Shown here: piece by piece, positions 41,876-51,603 of the stretch
Layout of the letters: the number at the start of each line of letters is the position of its first letter
Numbering within the stretch: the first letter of the stretch is position 1
Assembly: GCA_003170275.1 (NCBI GenBank)
Contig: PNAM01000042.1
Span: 59,936-123,935, forward strand
Origin: Myxococcales bacterium
GTDB taxonomy: Bacteria; Myxococcota_A; Polyangia; Palsa-1104
Direction of reading: 5' to 3'
DNA: 64,000 nt
Position numbers and translations under genes: made by a program
Notes under the pieces: model-generated
The model's input: the letters and a program-made list of their open reading frames with translations, nothing else
What the model was told of the DNA's origin: nothing
Databases searched by the model: none

Positions 41876-42571
41876 ATGAGAGCTGTCGTCGCGACCGTGC
41901 TGCTCCTGAGCGGCACGCTCGCGTTCGCAAAGCCCCCGGTCGCGCCCGTCGTGCAGCCTCCCGGCGCGCTGGTGGTCAACTCGACCACCGACGGGGCCGA
42001 GGTCTACGTCGACGGTGAGAAGCGCGGCGATACGCCGCTACCCGGGCCGATCGCGCTGCAGCCGGGCGAGCACACCATCAAGGTGCAGAAGGTCGGCTAC
42101 GCGCCGCTGATCGACGTGTTCAAGATCGCGCGCAAGGGCCAGACCAAGTTCGACGTCGAGCTGGTGCCGATCTCGGGCGTGCTGGCGGTGACCTCGAACG
42201 TCGAGAAAGCGCGCGTGCTGGTCGACGGCAAGTTCATCTGCGAGGTGCCGTGCACAACCGAGGTCGACGTGGGCGCCCGCGCGGTGCAGGTCTCCAAGGG
42301 CGGCTTCAAGGACTTCTTCCAGAACATCTCGGCGGTCGCCGGGCAACAGGTCGCGCTCGAGGTCAAGCTCGAGGAGCTGCCGATGGGCCTCAACCCCTAC
42401 AAGCCGCCGCCGCCGCCGCCGCCCAAGTGGTTCGAGAAGTGGTGGGTCTGGACCGCAGGCGTCGCCGCCGCCGGCGCGATCGCAGTCGCCATCGCCGTAC
42501 CGGTGACCGAATCGCAAAAAGATCCGATCAAACAGTTCAACCCCGCCTACACCTGGACCATCGGCAAGTAG
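41876..42571 (+). CDS. Exported PEGA-domain protein, 231 aa
   Basis: Signal peptide (VVATVLLLSGTLAFA) followed by two PEGA-type beta domains, each about 70 residues: ALVVNSTTDGAEVYVDGEKR with LPGEHTIKV-like ending, then GVLAVTSNVEKARVLVDGK. Then a Pro-rich stretch (PPPPPPPKWFEKWW) and a C-terminal membrane helix. PEGA domains are surface/periplasmic Ig-like modules often paired with TPR proteins. Start: ATG 41876 is preferred over 41867 because TAAAAT (41863-41868), 7 nt before 41876, would be its -10 box and would overlap the longer start. It sits 17 bp behind the giant TPR gene. Its stop is directly adjacent (no gap) to the stop of the convergent HEAT protein. Molecular partner unknown. Confidence 0.78.
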   Translation: MRAVVATVLLLSGTLAFAKPPVAPVVQPPGALVVNSTTDGAEVYVDGEKRGDTPLPGPIALQPGEHTIKVQKVGYAPLIDVFKIARKGQTKFDVELVPISGVLAVTSNVEKARVLVDGKFICEVPCTTEVDVGARAVQVSKGGFKDFFQNISAVAGQQVALEVKLEELPMGLNPYKPPPPPPPKWFEKWWVWTAGVAAAGAIAVAIAVPVTESQKDPIKQFNPAYTWTIGK

Positions 42572-45148
42572 CTACTTCGCGCAGGTGCGCAGCGCGTTGC
42601 CGGCGGCGCGCCGAACGATCGGATCCGGATCCGCTGCGCCGCGCTTGAGCGCCACGCCCGCGCCGTCGGGGCAGAGCCTGCCGATGGTCTCCATCGCCGC
42701 CGCGCGCACCGACGGTGACAGCGGCTCGTTCGAGGCCGCGCCCAGCGATTCGAGGATCGGCCGCGAGGTGTCGTGCGTGCGAGCGAGGCCGCGCGTGCAC
42801 GCCACCGCCAGCCCCGCGGACCGCTCGTCCGCCGACGGATCCGCGAGCGTCTCGTCGAGCACGGTGGCGAGCGTGCGCGCTGCGTCCGGCCCGTCGCCCT
42901 TGGCGACCAGCGCCGCGGCCAACTCGCGCACGCCGAGCGGCTGCTTGCGGGTCCCGAGAGCGCGCGCGATCGCCGGCGAGCGGGGCGCGCAGCGGGCCAG
43001 CGAGACCAGCGCGCTGCGACGCACGTCCTCGGCCGGATCGGCGCCGCGCGCGTCGTCTCCGTCGCCGGCGGTCGCATGCGCCAGCGCCGCCTCGACGCCG
43101 GGCAGCGAGCACGCACCCCCGAGCGCCTCGGCGGCAGCGTGGCGCACCAGCGGCCAGCCGTCGCGCGCGAGCGCGTCCTCGATCGATCTTCCGACGGCGC
43201 CGGCGCCCGCGCCGTCGACGCGCGCGGCTAGCCCGGTGAGCGCGCTGCGACGCACCCGCGGATCGCGATCGTGCGCGCCCTCGGTCAAGATCGCGCGCGC
43301 CGCTTCCCCGGGCAGCGCCGCCGCGCCTTCGACCGCCGCCCAGCGCAGCACCTCGTCGCCGGGCTCGCGCGCCGCCGCCGCCAGGATCGGCGCGAGCGAC
43401 GGATCGTCCAGCTCGCCGATTGCGCGCACCAGCCGCAACCGGGTCTCGAAATCGCCCGGCGCGTGCTCCCACGCCGTCTTCAGCGCCGGCGCCGCCTCGG
43501 CCGCGCCACCCGCCTGCCGGTGCGCCGCTGCACCGAGCGCGCGCGCCAGATCCGCGAGGCGCCGCCCGTCGGCGCTGCGGGACGCTTCGTTCGTGAGCGC
43601 CGCCGCCAGCTCGCGAACCAGCTCGAGGCGCGCAGCTCCTGCCGCGGCGAGCGCCCGCACGGTCGCGCCGCGCACCGGTCCCTCGCCGCGCCCGGCGCCG
43701 GCGAGCAGCACCCGGGTGGCTTCGATCGAGCCCTCCACCGTCGACGAGGCGAACGTGCCCAAGATCTGCGCTGCGTCGAGCTGCGCCTCGGCTGCCTGCG
43801 CCGGATCGACATAGACGCGCACCGCCTCCGCTGCGCCGCGCGCGCCCAGCCGCTGAAGGCCGTGGACGATCAGCTCGCGCTCGTCGGCCGCCGCCGTCTC
43901 GAGCGCATGTCCGAGCGCCGGCGCCGCGTCGGGCTCGGCGAGCTGCGCCAGGATCTCGATCAGCTGGCGCCGGCAAGGACCCTGCGCGGTGGGCAGCTTC
44001 TCCGCTACAGCCCGCGCCCCTCGCGCACCCTGCGCTGCGAGCACGTGGCCCGCCGCGTCCGACCCGCTCCGGCAGGCGGCCACGTCGGCCGCCAGCTGCT
44101 CGAGCCCGCCGGCCACGTCCGCGTCGGTGAAGATGGCGACCTCGGCCAACGCGGTGCCCGGCGATCCGGCGGGCGACGGCGGCTCGGCGATCACCAGGGA
44201 GACGCAGGCGGTCGGCGGCGCGTCGTCCGGCAGCGCGACGAAGAAGGTCCCCCGGGCGGGTGGGCGCACGGTGAAGCGCGACGCCGCGCCAGGACCGAGC
44301 AGCAGCGTGATGGCTCTCGGCGACGGCCCCGGTCCGGCCGAAATGCGCAGCGCCCGGATGCGATGCGACGGATCCTGCGCGCGCGCGGTCGCCCATTCGC
44401 CACGTCCGGCCCCCGGCCCGCCGGCGGTCCACAACGTCGACGGGTTGCCATCCTCGAGCTCGCTCGGCGCGGCCAGCAGGTCCGCCCGGCGCTCCGCCGC
44501 GGCCGACGGCTCGGTCGAGGCGGCGACGAAGTGAAACAGCCCGAGCGGCTCGGCCGCCAGCCCGCCCGGCGCGCTCGAAGCCGGCTTGAGCGGTAGGCCC
44601 GGCGGCGAATCCAGGTCCACTGGACGGAAGCGCTTCGACGCAAAGTCCCAGCGCTCCGGAAACAGCATGTCGTCGCCGTCGCAGCGCGTGATCGTCGGCG
44701 AGGTCTGAAAGCGCACCACGCCATTTTCGTCCACGCGTAGCCGCACCCGTCGCTCGCCGTCGCCCACCGGCCCGGTGCGCTCGTCGAACAGCGTCTCGAG
44801 CGGCCCCGCCAGCGCCACCACCACCTCGACGGTGCGGCCGTCGTGCAGCCGCGCGCGCAGATGCGCCACGCGATGCTCCTCGACGGTGACGAACGCCAGG
44901 CTCGCGGACACCATCAGCTTCGGGTTGCCCGGCAGCGTGACCTGCCCGCGCTCCCGGCCGTCCGCGCCCTCGACGTGCAGCACACCGTCGCGCCCGAGGA
45001 ACAATCGCTCGGGCTGGCCGTCTCCGTCGAGATCGCTGCGCGCCTCGACCAGCGGCGGGATCGGCGCGGGCGGCGCGGGCGGTGTCGCCTGGGCCGGCGC
45101 GCTCAACGAGATCCCCAGCAGCAGCCGCAGCGCCATCCGGAAGCCCAT
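42572..45148 (-). CDS. Exported HEAT-repeat protein, 858 aa
   Basis: Signal peptide (ALRLLLGISLSAPAQA), a beta-rich N-terminal half (about 30-350) whose first part resembles an integrin/FG-GAP-like DLDGDGQPERLFLGRDG segment, and then an alpha-helical half of HEAT/PBS-lyase-type repeats (e.g. ALTGLAARVDGAG, LVSLARCAPRSPAIARALG, AAMETIGRLCPDGAGVALK) to the C-terminus. Likely periplasmic or outer-surface scaffold. The supplied ORF uses GTG 45166; I prefer ATG 45148 because the upstream GGTATA complement (TATACC) 8 nt away looks like the -10 box of a leaderless promoter. Another Met at 45136 is possible. The gene is divergent from queA and convergent with the PEGA gene. Repeats recognised by eye; function unknown. 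Confidence 0.72.
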   Translation of the reverse strand: MGFRMALRLLLGISLSAPAQATPPAPPAPIPPLVEARSDLDGDGQPERLFLGRDGVLHVEGADGRERGQVTLPGNPKLMVSASLAFVTVEEHRVAHLRARLHDGRTVEVVVALAGPLETLFDERTGPVGDGERRVRLRVDENGVVRFQTSPTITRCDGDDMLFPERWDFASKRFRPVDLDSPPGLPLKPASSAPGGLAAEPLGLFHFVAASTEPSAAAERRADLLAAPSELEDGNPSTLWTAGGPGAGRGEWATARAQDPSHRIRALRISAGPGPSPRAITLLLGPGAASRFTVRPPARGTFFVALPDDAPPTACVSLVIAEPPSPAGSPGTALAEVAIFTDADVAGGLEQLAADVAACRSGSDAAGHVLAAQGARGARAVAEKLPTAQGPCRRQLIEILAQLAEPDAAPALGHALETAAADERELIVHGLQRLGARGAAEAVRVYVDPAQAAEAQLDAAQILGTFASSTVEGSIEATRVLLAGAGRGEGPVRGATVRALAAAGAARLELVRELAAALTNEASRSADGRRLADLARALGAAAHRQAGGAAEAAPALKTAWEHAPGDFETRLRLVRAIGELDDPSLAPILAAAAREPGDEVLRWAAVEGAAALPGEAARAILTEGAHDRDPRVRRSALTGLAARVDGAGAGAVGRSIEDALARDGWPLVRHAAAEALGGACSLPGVEAALAHATAGDGDDARGADPAEDVRRSALVSLARCAPRSPAIARALGTRKQPLGVRELAAALVAKGDGPDAARTLATVLDETLADPSADERSAGLAVACTRGLARTHDTSRPILESLGAASNEPLSPSVRAAAMETIGRLCPDGAGVALKRGAADPDPIVRRAAGNALRTCAK

Positions 45149-45213
45149 CCCGCGAAGGTATAGCACGCGGGCCCCACCGCGCAGCGCAGCGTCAATGCTA
45201 GACTGCCCGCCCC

Positions 45214-47375
<2,162 letters not shown>

Positions 47376-47382
47376 TTAATAG

Positions 47383-47411
47383 TTGACGCTACGGGTCACC
47401 TTTGGTACGAG
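47383..47411 (+). promoter_or_regulatory. Candidate promoter for yajC-secDF
   Basis: TTGACG (47383-47388) and TACGAG (47406-47411), 17 bp apart, in the gap after tgt. The yajC-secD-secF genes could also be read from queA. CGAGG before ATG 47425 is the Shine-Dalgarno candidate, overlapping the -10 box. Confidence 0.35.
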
Positions 47412-47424
47412 GCATCCCAACAAA

Positions 47425-47829
47425 ATGATGCAGACACTGTTACTTCAGGCGCAACCAGTCGGACCTCCCCCCGCGCCAGGGGCCGCTTCCACCGGCGCTC
47501 CCGGCGCCTCGTCCAATCCGCTCGCGCAGGTGTGCGGCGGCCAGGGCGGCATGTTCATCCCGATGATCATGATCTTCGTGGTCTTCTATTTCATGTTGAT
47601 CCGCCCGCAGCAGAAGAAGCAGCGGGAGCTCGGGGATTGGCTGAAGGGGCTGAAGAAGGGCGACGAGGTGGTCACCACCGGCGGCGTCATCGGCAAGATC
47701 TCCGGCCTCACCGACAACATCGTCACCCTCGAAGTGCAGGAAAAAGTCCGCATGAAGATCCTGCGCTCGCACATCTCCGGTAAGGCGCCCGGACCCGGTC
47801 AGCCCGGTCCCGAACCCGAAAAGAAGTAA
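47425..47829 (+). CDS. yajC: Preprotein translocase accessory subunit YajC, 134 aa
   Basis: Small inner-membrane partner of SecD/SecF. An Ala/Pro/Gly-rich N-terminal segment (~45 residues) precedes one membrane helix (MFIPMIMIFVVFYFMLI) and the diagnostic RPQQKKQRELGDWLKGLKKG, then GDEVVTTGGVIGKIS and the C-terminal domain. The supplied ORF begins at TTG 47383 upstream of the likely promoter, so ATG 47425 (MMQTLLLQAQ) is used. The Pro-rich N-terminal extension is longer than in E. coli (110 aa). Confidence 0.93.
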   Translation: MMQTLLLQAQPVGPPPAPGAASTGAPGASSNPLAQVCGGQGGMFIPMIMIFVVFYFMLIRPQQKKQRELGDWLKGLKKGDEVVTTGGVIGKISGLTDNIVTLEVQEKVRMKILRSHISGKAPGPGQPGPEPEKK

Positions 47830-47847
47830 CCCGCACACGAGGTCACC

Positions 47848-49662
47848 ATGGACCGCTCCTGGGTCTACCGCGTCATCACTTATGCCCTGATTACGCTCGC
47901 CGCGTTCGTCATGCTCGTTCCGTCGGTTGCCGGGTTCCTCGGCAAGGACGATCAGCTGCCGGCGTTCGTGAAGAAGCACCTGCAGAAGAAGATCCTGCTG
48001 GGGCTCGACTTGCAGGGCGGCCTGCACCTGGTCTACGAGGTCCAAGTCGACAAGGCGGTCAGCGACAAGGCCGACCGTCTGGCGTCCGATCTGGAGGACA
48101 AGCTCCACAAGGACAAGAAGATCAAGCAGGGCGACGTGCGCTCGGATCGCGCCGGCCGCGACGAGATCATCCTGACCTTCAAGAACCCGAGCGAGGCGAC
48201 CAAGGTCGATCGCTCCTTCCTGAAGGACTACCAGAAGTATCTCTACGAAGACGGCCGCGACGCCGCCAAGGGCGAGGTCAAGCTCAAGATCGACAGCGAC
48301 TACGTCGACGAGCTCAAGGACTACGCCGTGCGCCAGGGCGTCGAGACCATCCGCAACCGCGTCGACAAGCTGGCGGTGTCCGAGCCCACCATCATCCGCA
48401 AGGGCTCCGACATCATCGTCGAGCTGCCCGGCCTTCGTCCCGAGGACTTCGAGCGCGTCAAGAACCTGATCGGCCGCACCGCGCAGCTCGAGTTCAAGAT
48501 GCAGGACGACGGCTCGGAGTACATGAAGAAGCTGGCCGGCATGGCCTCGACCAAGAAGGCCGAGTTCCCCGGCCTCGAGATCGGCCACGACGGCTGGACC
48601 GAGAAGGACTCCGGCGTGCAGCACTCGGACGTCTACCTGCGCGACAAGGATCGCGGCGAGATCGAGCGCTTCCTCGCGTCGCTCGCGAAGGACGACCAGG
48701 TGCCGACCGATCGCGAGATCGGCTACGAGCAGGTCACCTCGAAGGAGGAGGAGGGCACCGCCGCGCCGGACAAGCTGTGGCGCACCTACTACCTGCACCG
48801 GCGCGCCGAGCTCACCGGCGAGTACATCACTGACGCCGAGGTGAATTGGGATCCGCAGACCGGCCGGCCGGAGGTCTCGATCACGTTCGACCACGAGGGC
48901 GCGGTCCTGTTCGAGAAGGCCTCGGGCTCGTCGATCGGCCGCAAGATGGCGATCATCCTCGACGAGAAGATCACCTCCGCCCCGGTCATCGAGAGCCGCA
49001 TCGGCGGCGGGCACGCGCGCATCACCATGGGCGGCTTCTCCGATCCGTTCCAGCTGCAGCAGGAAGCCAAGGACCTCACCGCCGTCCTGCGCACCGGCGC
49101 GCTGCCGGCGCCGCTCAAGAAGACCTTCGAGACCCAGGTCGGCCCGACGCTCGGCCGCGACGCGGTCGACAAGGCCAAGTTCTCGATGACCGTCGGCTCG
49201 CTGGCGGTCATCTTGTTCATGCTCATCTACTATCGGTTGTCAGGCCTGATCGCGAACATCGCGATGGTGCTCAACATCGTCTACCAGCTGGCAATCCTGG
49301 CTGCGCTCGGAGCGACGTTGACGCTGCCCGGAATCGCAGGTGTCGTCTTGACGGTCGGCATGGCCGTGGACGCCAACATCATCATCTACGAACGCATTCG
49401 AGAAGAGTTGCGTGCCGGCAAATCGGCGCGCGGCGCGGTGGAGGCGGGCTTCGGGCGCGCCTTCTGGACGGTCTTCGACGCCCACGTGACCAACCTGGTG
49501 GCGGGCATCGTGCTGTACTCGTACGGCACCGGTCCGATCCGCGGCTTCGCCGTGACGCTGATGATCGGCATCTGCGCCAACCTGTTCACGTCGGTGTGGT
49601 TGTCCCGCTCCATGTTCGATTACGTTGTCGGGCGTCGCCAGGCTGCGACGCTGTCGATTTGA
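47848..49662 (+). CDS. secD: Protein-export membrane protein SecD, 604 aa
   Basis: Proton-driven half of SecDF that pulls proteins across the inner membrane after SecA/SecYEG. Helix 1 (ITYALITLAAFVMLVPSVAGF), the large periplasmic P1 domain beginning LGLDLQGGLHLVYEV, the strand-rich P1 head to about 390, and six membrane helices in total at the C-terminus with the conserved GMAVDANIIIYERIREEL. Length matches E. coli SecD (615). In the operon yajC-secD-secF. Confidence 0.96.
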   Translation: MDRSWVYRVITYALITLAAFVMLVPSVAGFLGKDDQLPAFVKKHLQKKILLGLDLQGGLHLVYEVQVDKAVSDKADRLASDLEDKLHKDKKIKQGDVRSDRAGRDEIILTFKNPSEATKVDRSFLKDYQKYLYEDGRDAAKGEVKLKIDSDYVDELKDYAVRQGVETIRNRVDKLAVSEPTIIRKGSDIIVELPGLRPEDFERVKNLIGRTAQLEFKMQDDGSEYMKKLAGMASTKKAEFPGLEIGHDGWTEKDSGVQHSDVYLRDKDRGEIERFLASLAKDDQVPTDREIGYEQVTSKEEEGTAAPDKLWRTYYLHRRAELTGEYITDAEVNWDPQTGRPEVSITFDHEGAVLFEKASGSSIGRKMAIILDEKITSAPVIESRIGGGHARITMGGFSDPFQLQQEAKDLTAVLRTGALPAPLKKTFETQVGPTLGRDAVDKAKFSMTVGSLAVILFMLIYYRLSGLIANIAMVLNIVYQLAILAALGATLTLPGIAGVVLTVGMAVDANIIIYERIREELRAGKSARGAVEAGFGRAFWTVFDAHVTNLVAGIVLYSYGTGPIRGFAVTLMIGICANLFTSVWLSRSMFDYVVGRRQAATLSI

Positions 49663-49670
49663 GGTAGACG

Positions 49671-50873
49671 ATGTCCTCTAAAGTCACACATACGGAGTTC
49701 TTCGAGCTGATCAAGCCGAACCACAACTTCGAGTTCGCCGGGCGGATGAACCTGCTGCTGGCGATCTCGTTGATCCTGGTCTCGGTGTCGCTCGCCATGC
49801 TGCCCATCAATCACTACTGGCGCGGCAACGCGCTGAACTACTCGATCGACTTCCGCGGCGGCTCCGAGGTGCAGGTCGCCTTCGCCAAGCCCGAGGATTC
49901 GGGCAAGGTGCGCGACGCCATGGTGGCCGGCGGCTTCTACGGCGCCGACGTGGTGTCGATGAAGGACGCCCTGCACCCCAACACCTACCTGTTGCGCTTC
50001 GGCGCCGTGTCGCCGGTGTCCGAGCAGAAGGCGCTGGAGCTCGAGCAGAAGGTCAAGCAGAAGCTCGGCGAAGGCGTGCTGCGCAAGTTCGACTTCTCCG
50101 ACGGCGGCGACAAGATCTTCCTGCGCTTCCACAAGCCGGTCGAGGCGGACGTGATCACCGGCATCCTGAAAGAAGCCGGCGTGCAGAACAACTCGGTGCA
50201 GCGCTACGGCCGCCCCGAGGACAACACCTACGAGATCATCCTGGTCGGCCTGGACGTCGAGGTGAAGCACGCGCTCGAGGCCAAGCTGGGCGTCGGCTCG
50301 GTGGAGAACATCCCGGCGGTCGAGTCGGTCGGCGCCAAGGCCGGAGCCGAGCTGCGCGACGACGGCATCAAGTCGCTCTTGTTCGCGATCGTCTGCATCA
50401 TGGTGTACATCGCCGTGCGCTTCGACTTCCGCTACGGCCCCGGCACCGTGGTCGCGCTGCTCCACGACGCGATCCTGACCATGGGCGCCTTCGCCATCAC
50501 CTACAAAGAGTTCTCGCTCACCACCATCGCTGCCATCTTGACGGTCATAGGCTACTCGATGAACGACACCATCGTGGTCTTCGACCGGATCCGCGAAAAC
50601 GTCTCCCGTCTGCGTGACAAGAAGTTCGACCGCATCGTCAACACCTCGATCAACGAGACCCTGTCGCGCACCATCCTCACCTCGGCGACGGTGTTCTTCG
50701 TCACGCTGGCCATGAACGTGTGGGGCACCGGCGTCATCCGCGACTTCGCGTTCGCCATGAACATCGGCGTGGTGGTCGGCACCTACTCGTCGATCTTCGT
50801 CGCCGCGCCGATTCTCATCTGGCTCAACGAGCGCTTCTTCAAGAGCGTCGGCGGCAAGAAGGCGACCGCCTGA
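49671..50873 (+). CDS. secF: Protein-export membrane protein SecF, 400 aa
   Basis: Partner of SecD. Helix 1 near residue 20 (MNLLLAISLILVSVSLAML), YSIDFRGGSEVQVAF (P4-type start), periplasmic domain to about 215, then helices with TLAMNVWGTGVIRDFAFAM and GYSMNDTIVVFDRIRENV. The latter is the SecF counterpart of the SecD VDANIIIYER motif and carries the proton-pathway residues. The N-terminal leader (SKVTHTEFFELIKPNHNFEF) is normal for non-enteric SecF. It lies 8 bp after secD. Confidence 0.96.
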   Translation: MSSKVTHTEFFELIKPNHNFEFAGRMNLLLAISLILVSVSLAMLPINHYWRGNALNYSIDFRGGSEVQVAFAKPEDSGKVRDAMVAGGFYGADVVSMKDALHPNTYLLRFGAVSPVSEQKALELEQKVKQKLGEGVLRKFDFSDGGDKIFLRFHKPVEADVITGILKEAGVQNNSVQRYGRPEDNTYEIILVGLDVEVKHALEAKLGVGSVENIPAVESVGAKAGAELRDDGIKSLLFAIVCIMVYIAVRFDFRYGPGTVVALLHDAILTMGAFAITYKEFSLTTIAAILTVIGYSMNDTIVVFDRIRENVSRLRDKKFDRIVNTSINETLSRTILTSATVFFVTLAMNVWGTGVIRDFAFAMNIGVVVGTYSSIFVAAPILIWLNERFFKSVGGKKATA

Positions 50874-50875
50874 CC

Positions 50876-51244
50876 GTGCGCGGGGCCTTGCTCTACGGCC
50901 TCGTCGTGATTGGCGGCTGCGCAGCACCGCACGAGCTGACCCTCAAGCAGGGCGAGTTCGTCGCCGCGCATCCCGAGCTCACCTACCCGGATTTCGAACG
51001 GCTCAAGGAGCGCCAGGTGCTGGTGGGCGACACGCTCGAGCGCGTCAAGGACACCTGGGACGGCGCCGAGTTCGAGCTCATGAAGGAAGACGGCACGCTG
51101 GCGATCTATCGCGTGCACGTCCCGATCGACGTGCGGCCGATCTACATGGCCCACGAGGTCGCCGATGAAGAGGGCTGGGTGATGCTCACCTTCGATCGGC
51201 AGGTGCTCAAGTCGTATTACTTCCTGGGAGATCGCTACCATTGA
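50876..51244 (+). CDS. Small lipoprotein, BamE-like pattern, copy 1, 122 aa
   Basis: Starts GTG two bases after the secF stop. Signal with lipobox VVIGGC gives a mature protein from Cys ~15. The rest, about 105 residues, has a helix-helix-beta layout ending in a TFD strand: GDTLERVKDTWDG, LAIYRVHVP, VMLTFDRQVLKSYYFLGD. The G.T.E.V...W.G and final LTFD....K elements recall the BamE/SmpA/OmlA fold of outer-membrane assembly lipoproteins, but this is by eye. The supplied ORF starts earlier, inside secF. It is followed by a paralogous lipoprotein with an overlapping start, so the two probably form a pair. Confidence 0.68.
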   Translation: MRGALLYGLVVIGGCAAPHELTLKQGEFVAAHPELTYPDFERLKERQVLVGDTLERVKDTWDGAEFELMKEDGTLAIYRVHVPIDVRPIYMAHEVADEEGWVMLTFDRQVLKSYYFLGDRYH

Positions 51245-51603
51245 AAGCGCTCGCGCTCGTCCTGTTGGCCGGCTGCAGCTCGGGGCCGGTCCTCACCAAG
51301 CGGCTCGGCGACTACATCGCGCACCAGAACCCGCCGCTCACCAGCGTCGAGGTCGATCGGCTGTACGCGCGGCAGACGCAGCTCGGCGACACCCTCGAGC
51401 GGGTCCAGGCGGCGTGGGAAGGCTGCGAGATCGAGCTGGCGCGCAACGACGGCTCGCTGGCCATCTACGACGCACATGTGCCCTACGGGACGCGCAAGAT
51501 CCACGTCGGCGCCGAGACCGTCGGTGAGAACGGCAAGGTGATCCTCACCTTCGATCACAAGCAGCTCAAGTTCTTCGTCGTGCTCGACGCCGGTCTGCGC
51601 TGA
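51241..51603 (+). CDS. Small lipoprotein, BamE-like pattern, copy 2, 120 aa
   Basis: TTG start overlapping the previous stop (TTGA). Lipobox LLAGCSSG, mature Cys ~12. Clearly homologous to copy 1 over its whole length: shared GDTLERV...W.G.E.EL...DG.LAIY..HVP...R.I....E....G.V.LTFD...LK. The recJ ATG overlaps its stop (TGATG), so the translation chain secF-lip1-lip2-recJ is tight. Tandem duplication inferred. Function not known to me; the position behind SecDF suggests envelope biogenesis. Confidence 0.7.
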   Translation: MKALALVLLAGCSSGPVLTKRLGDYIAHQNPPLTSVEVDRLYARQTQLGDTLERVQAAWEGCEIELARNDGSLAIYDAHVPYGTRKIHVGAETVGENGKVILTFDHKQLKFFVVLDAGLR

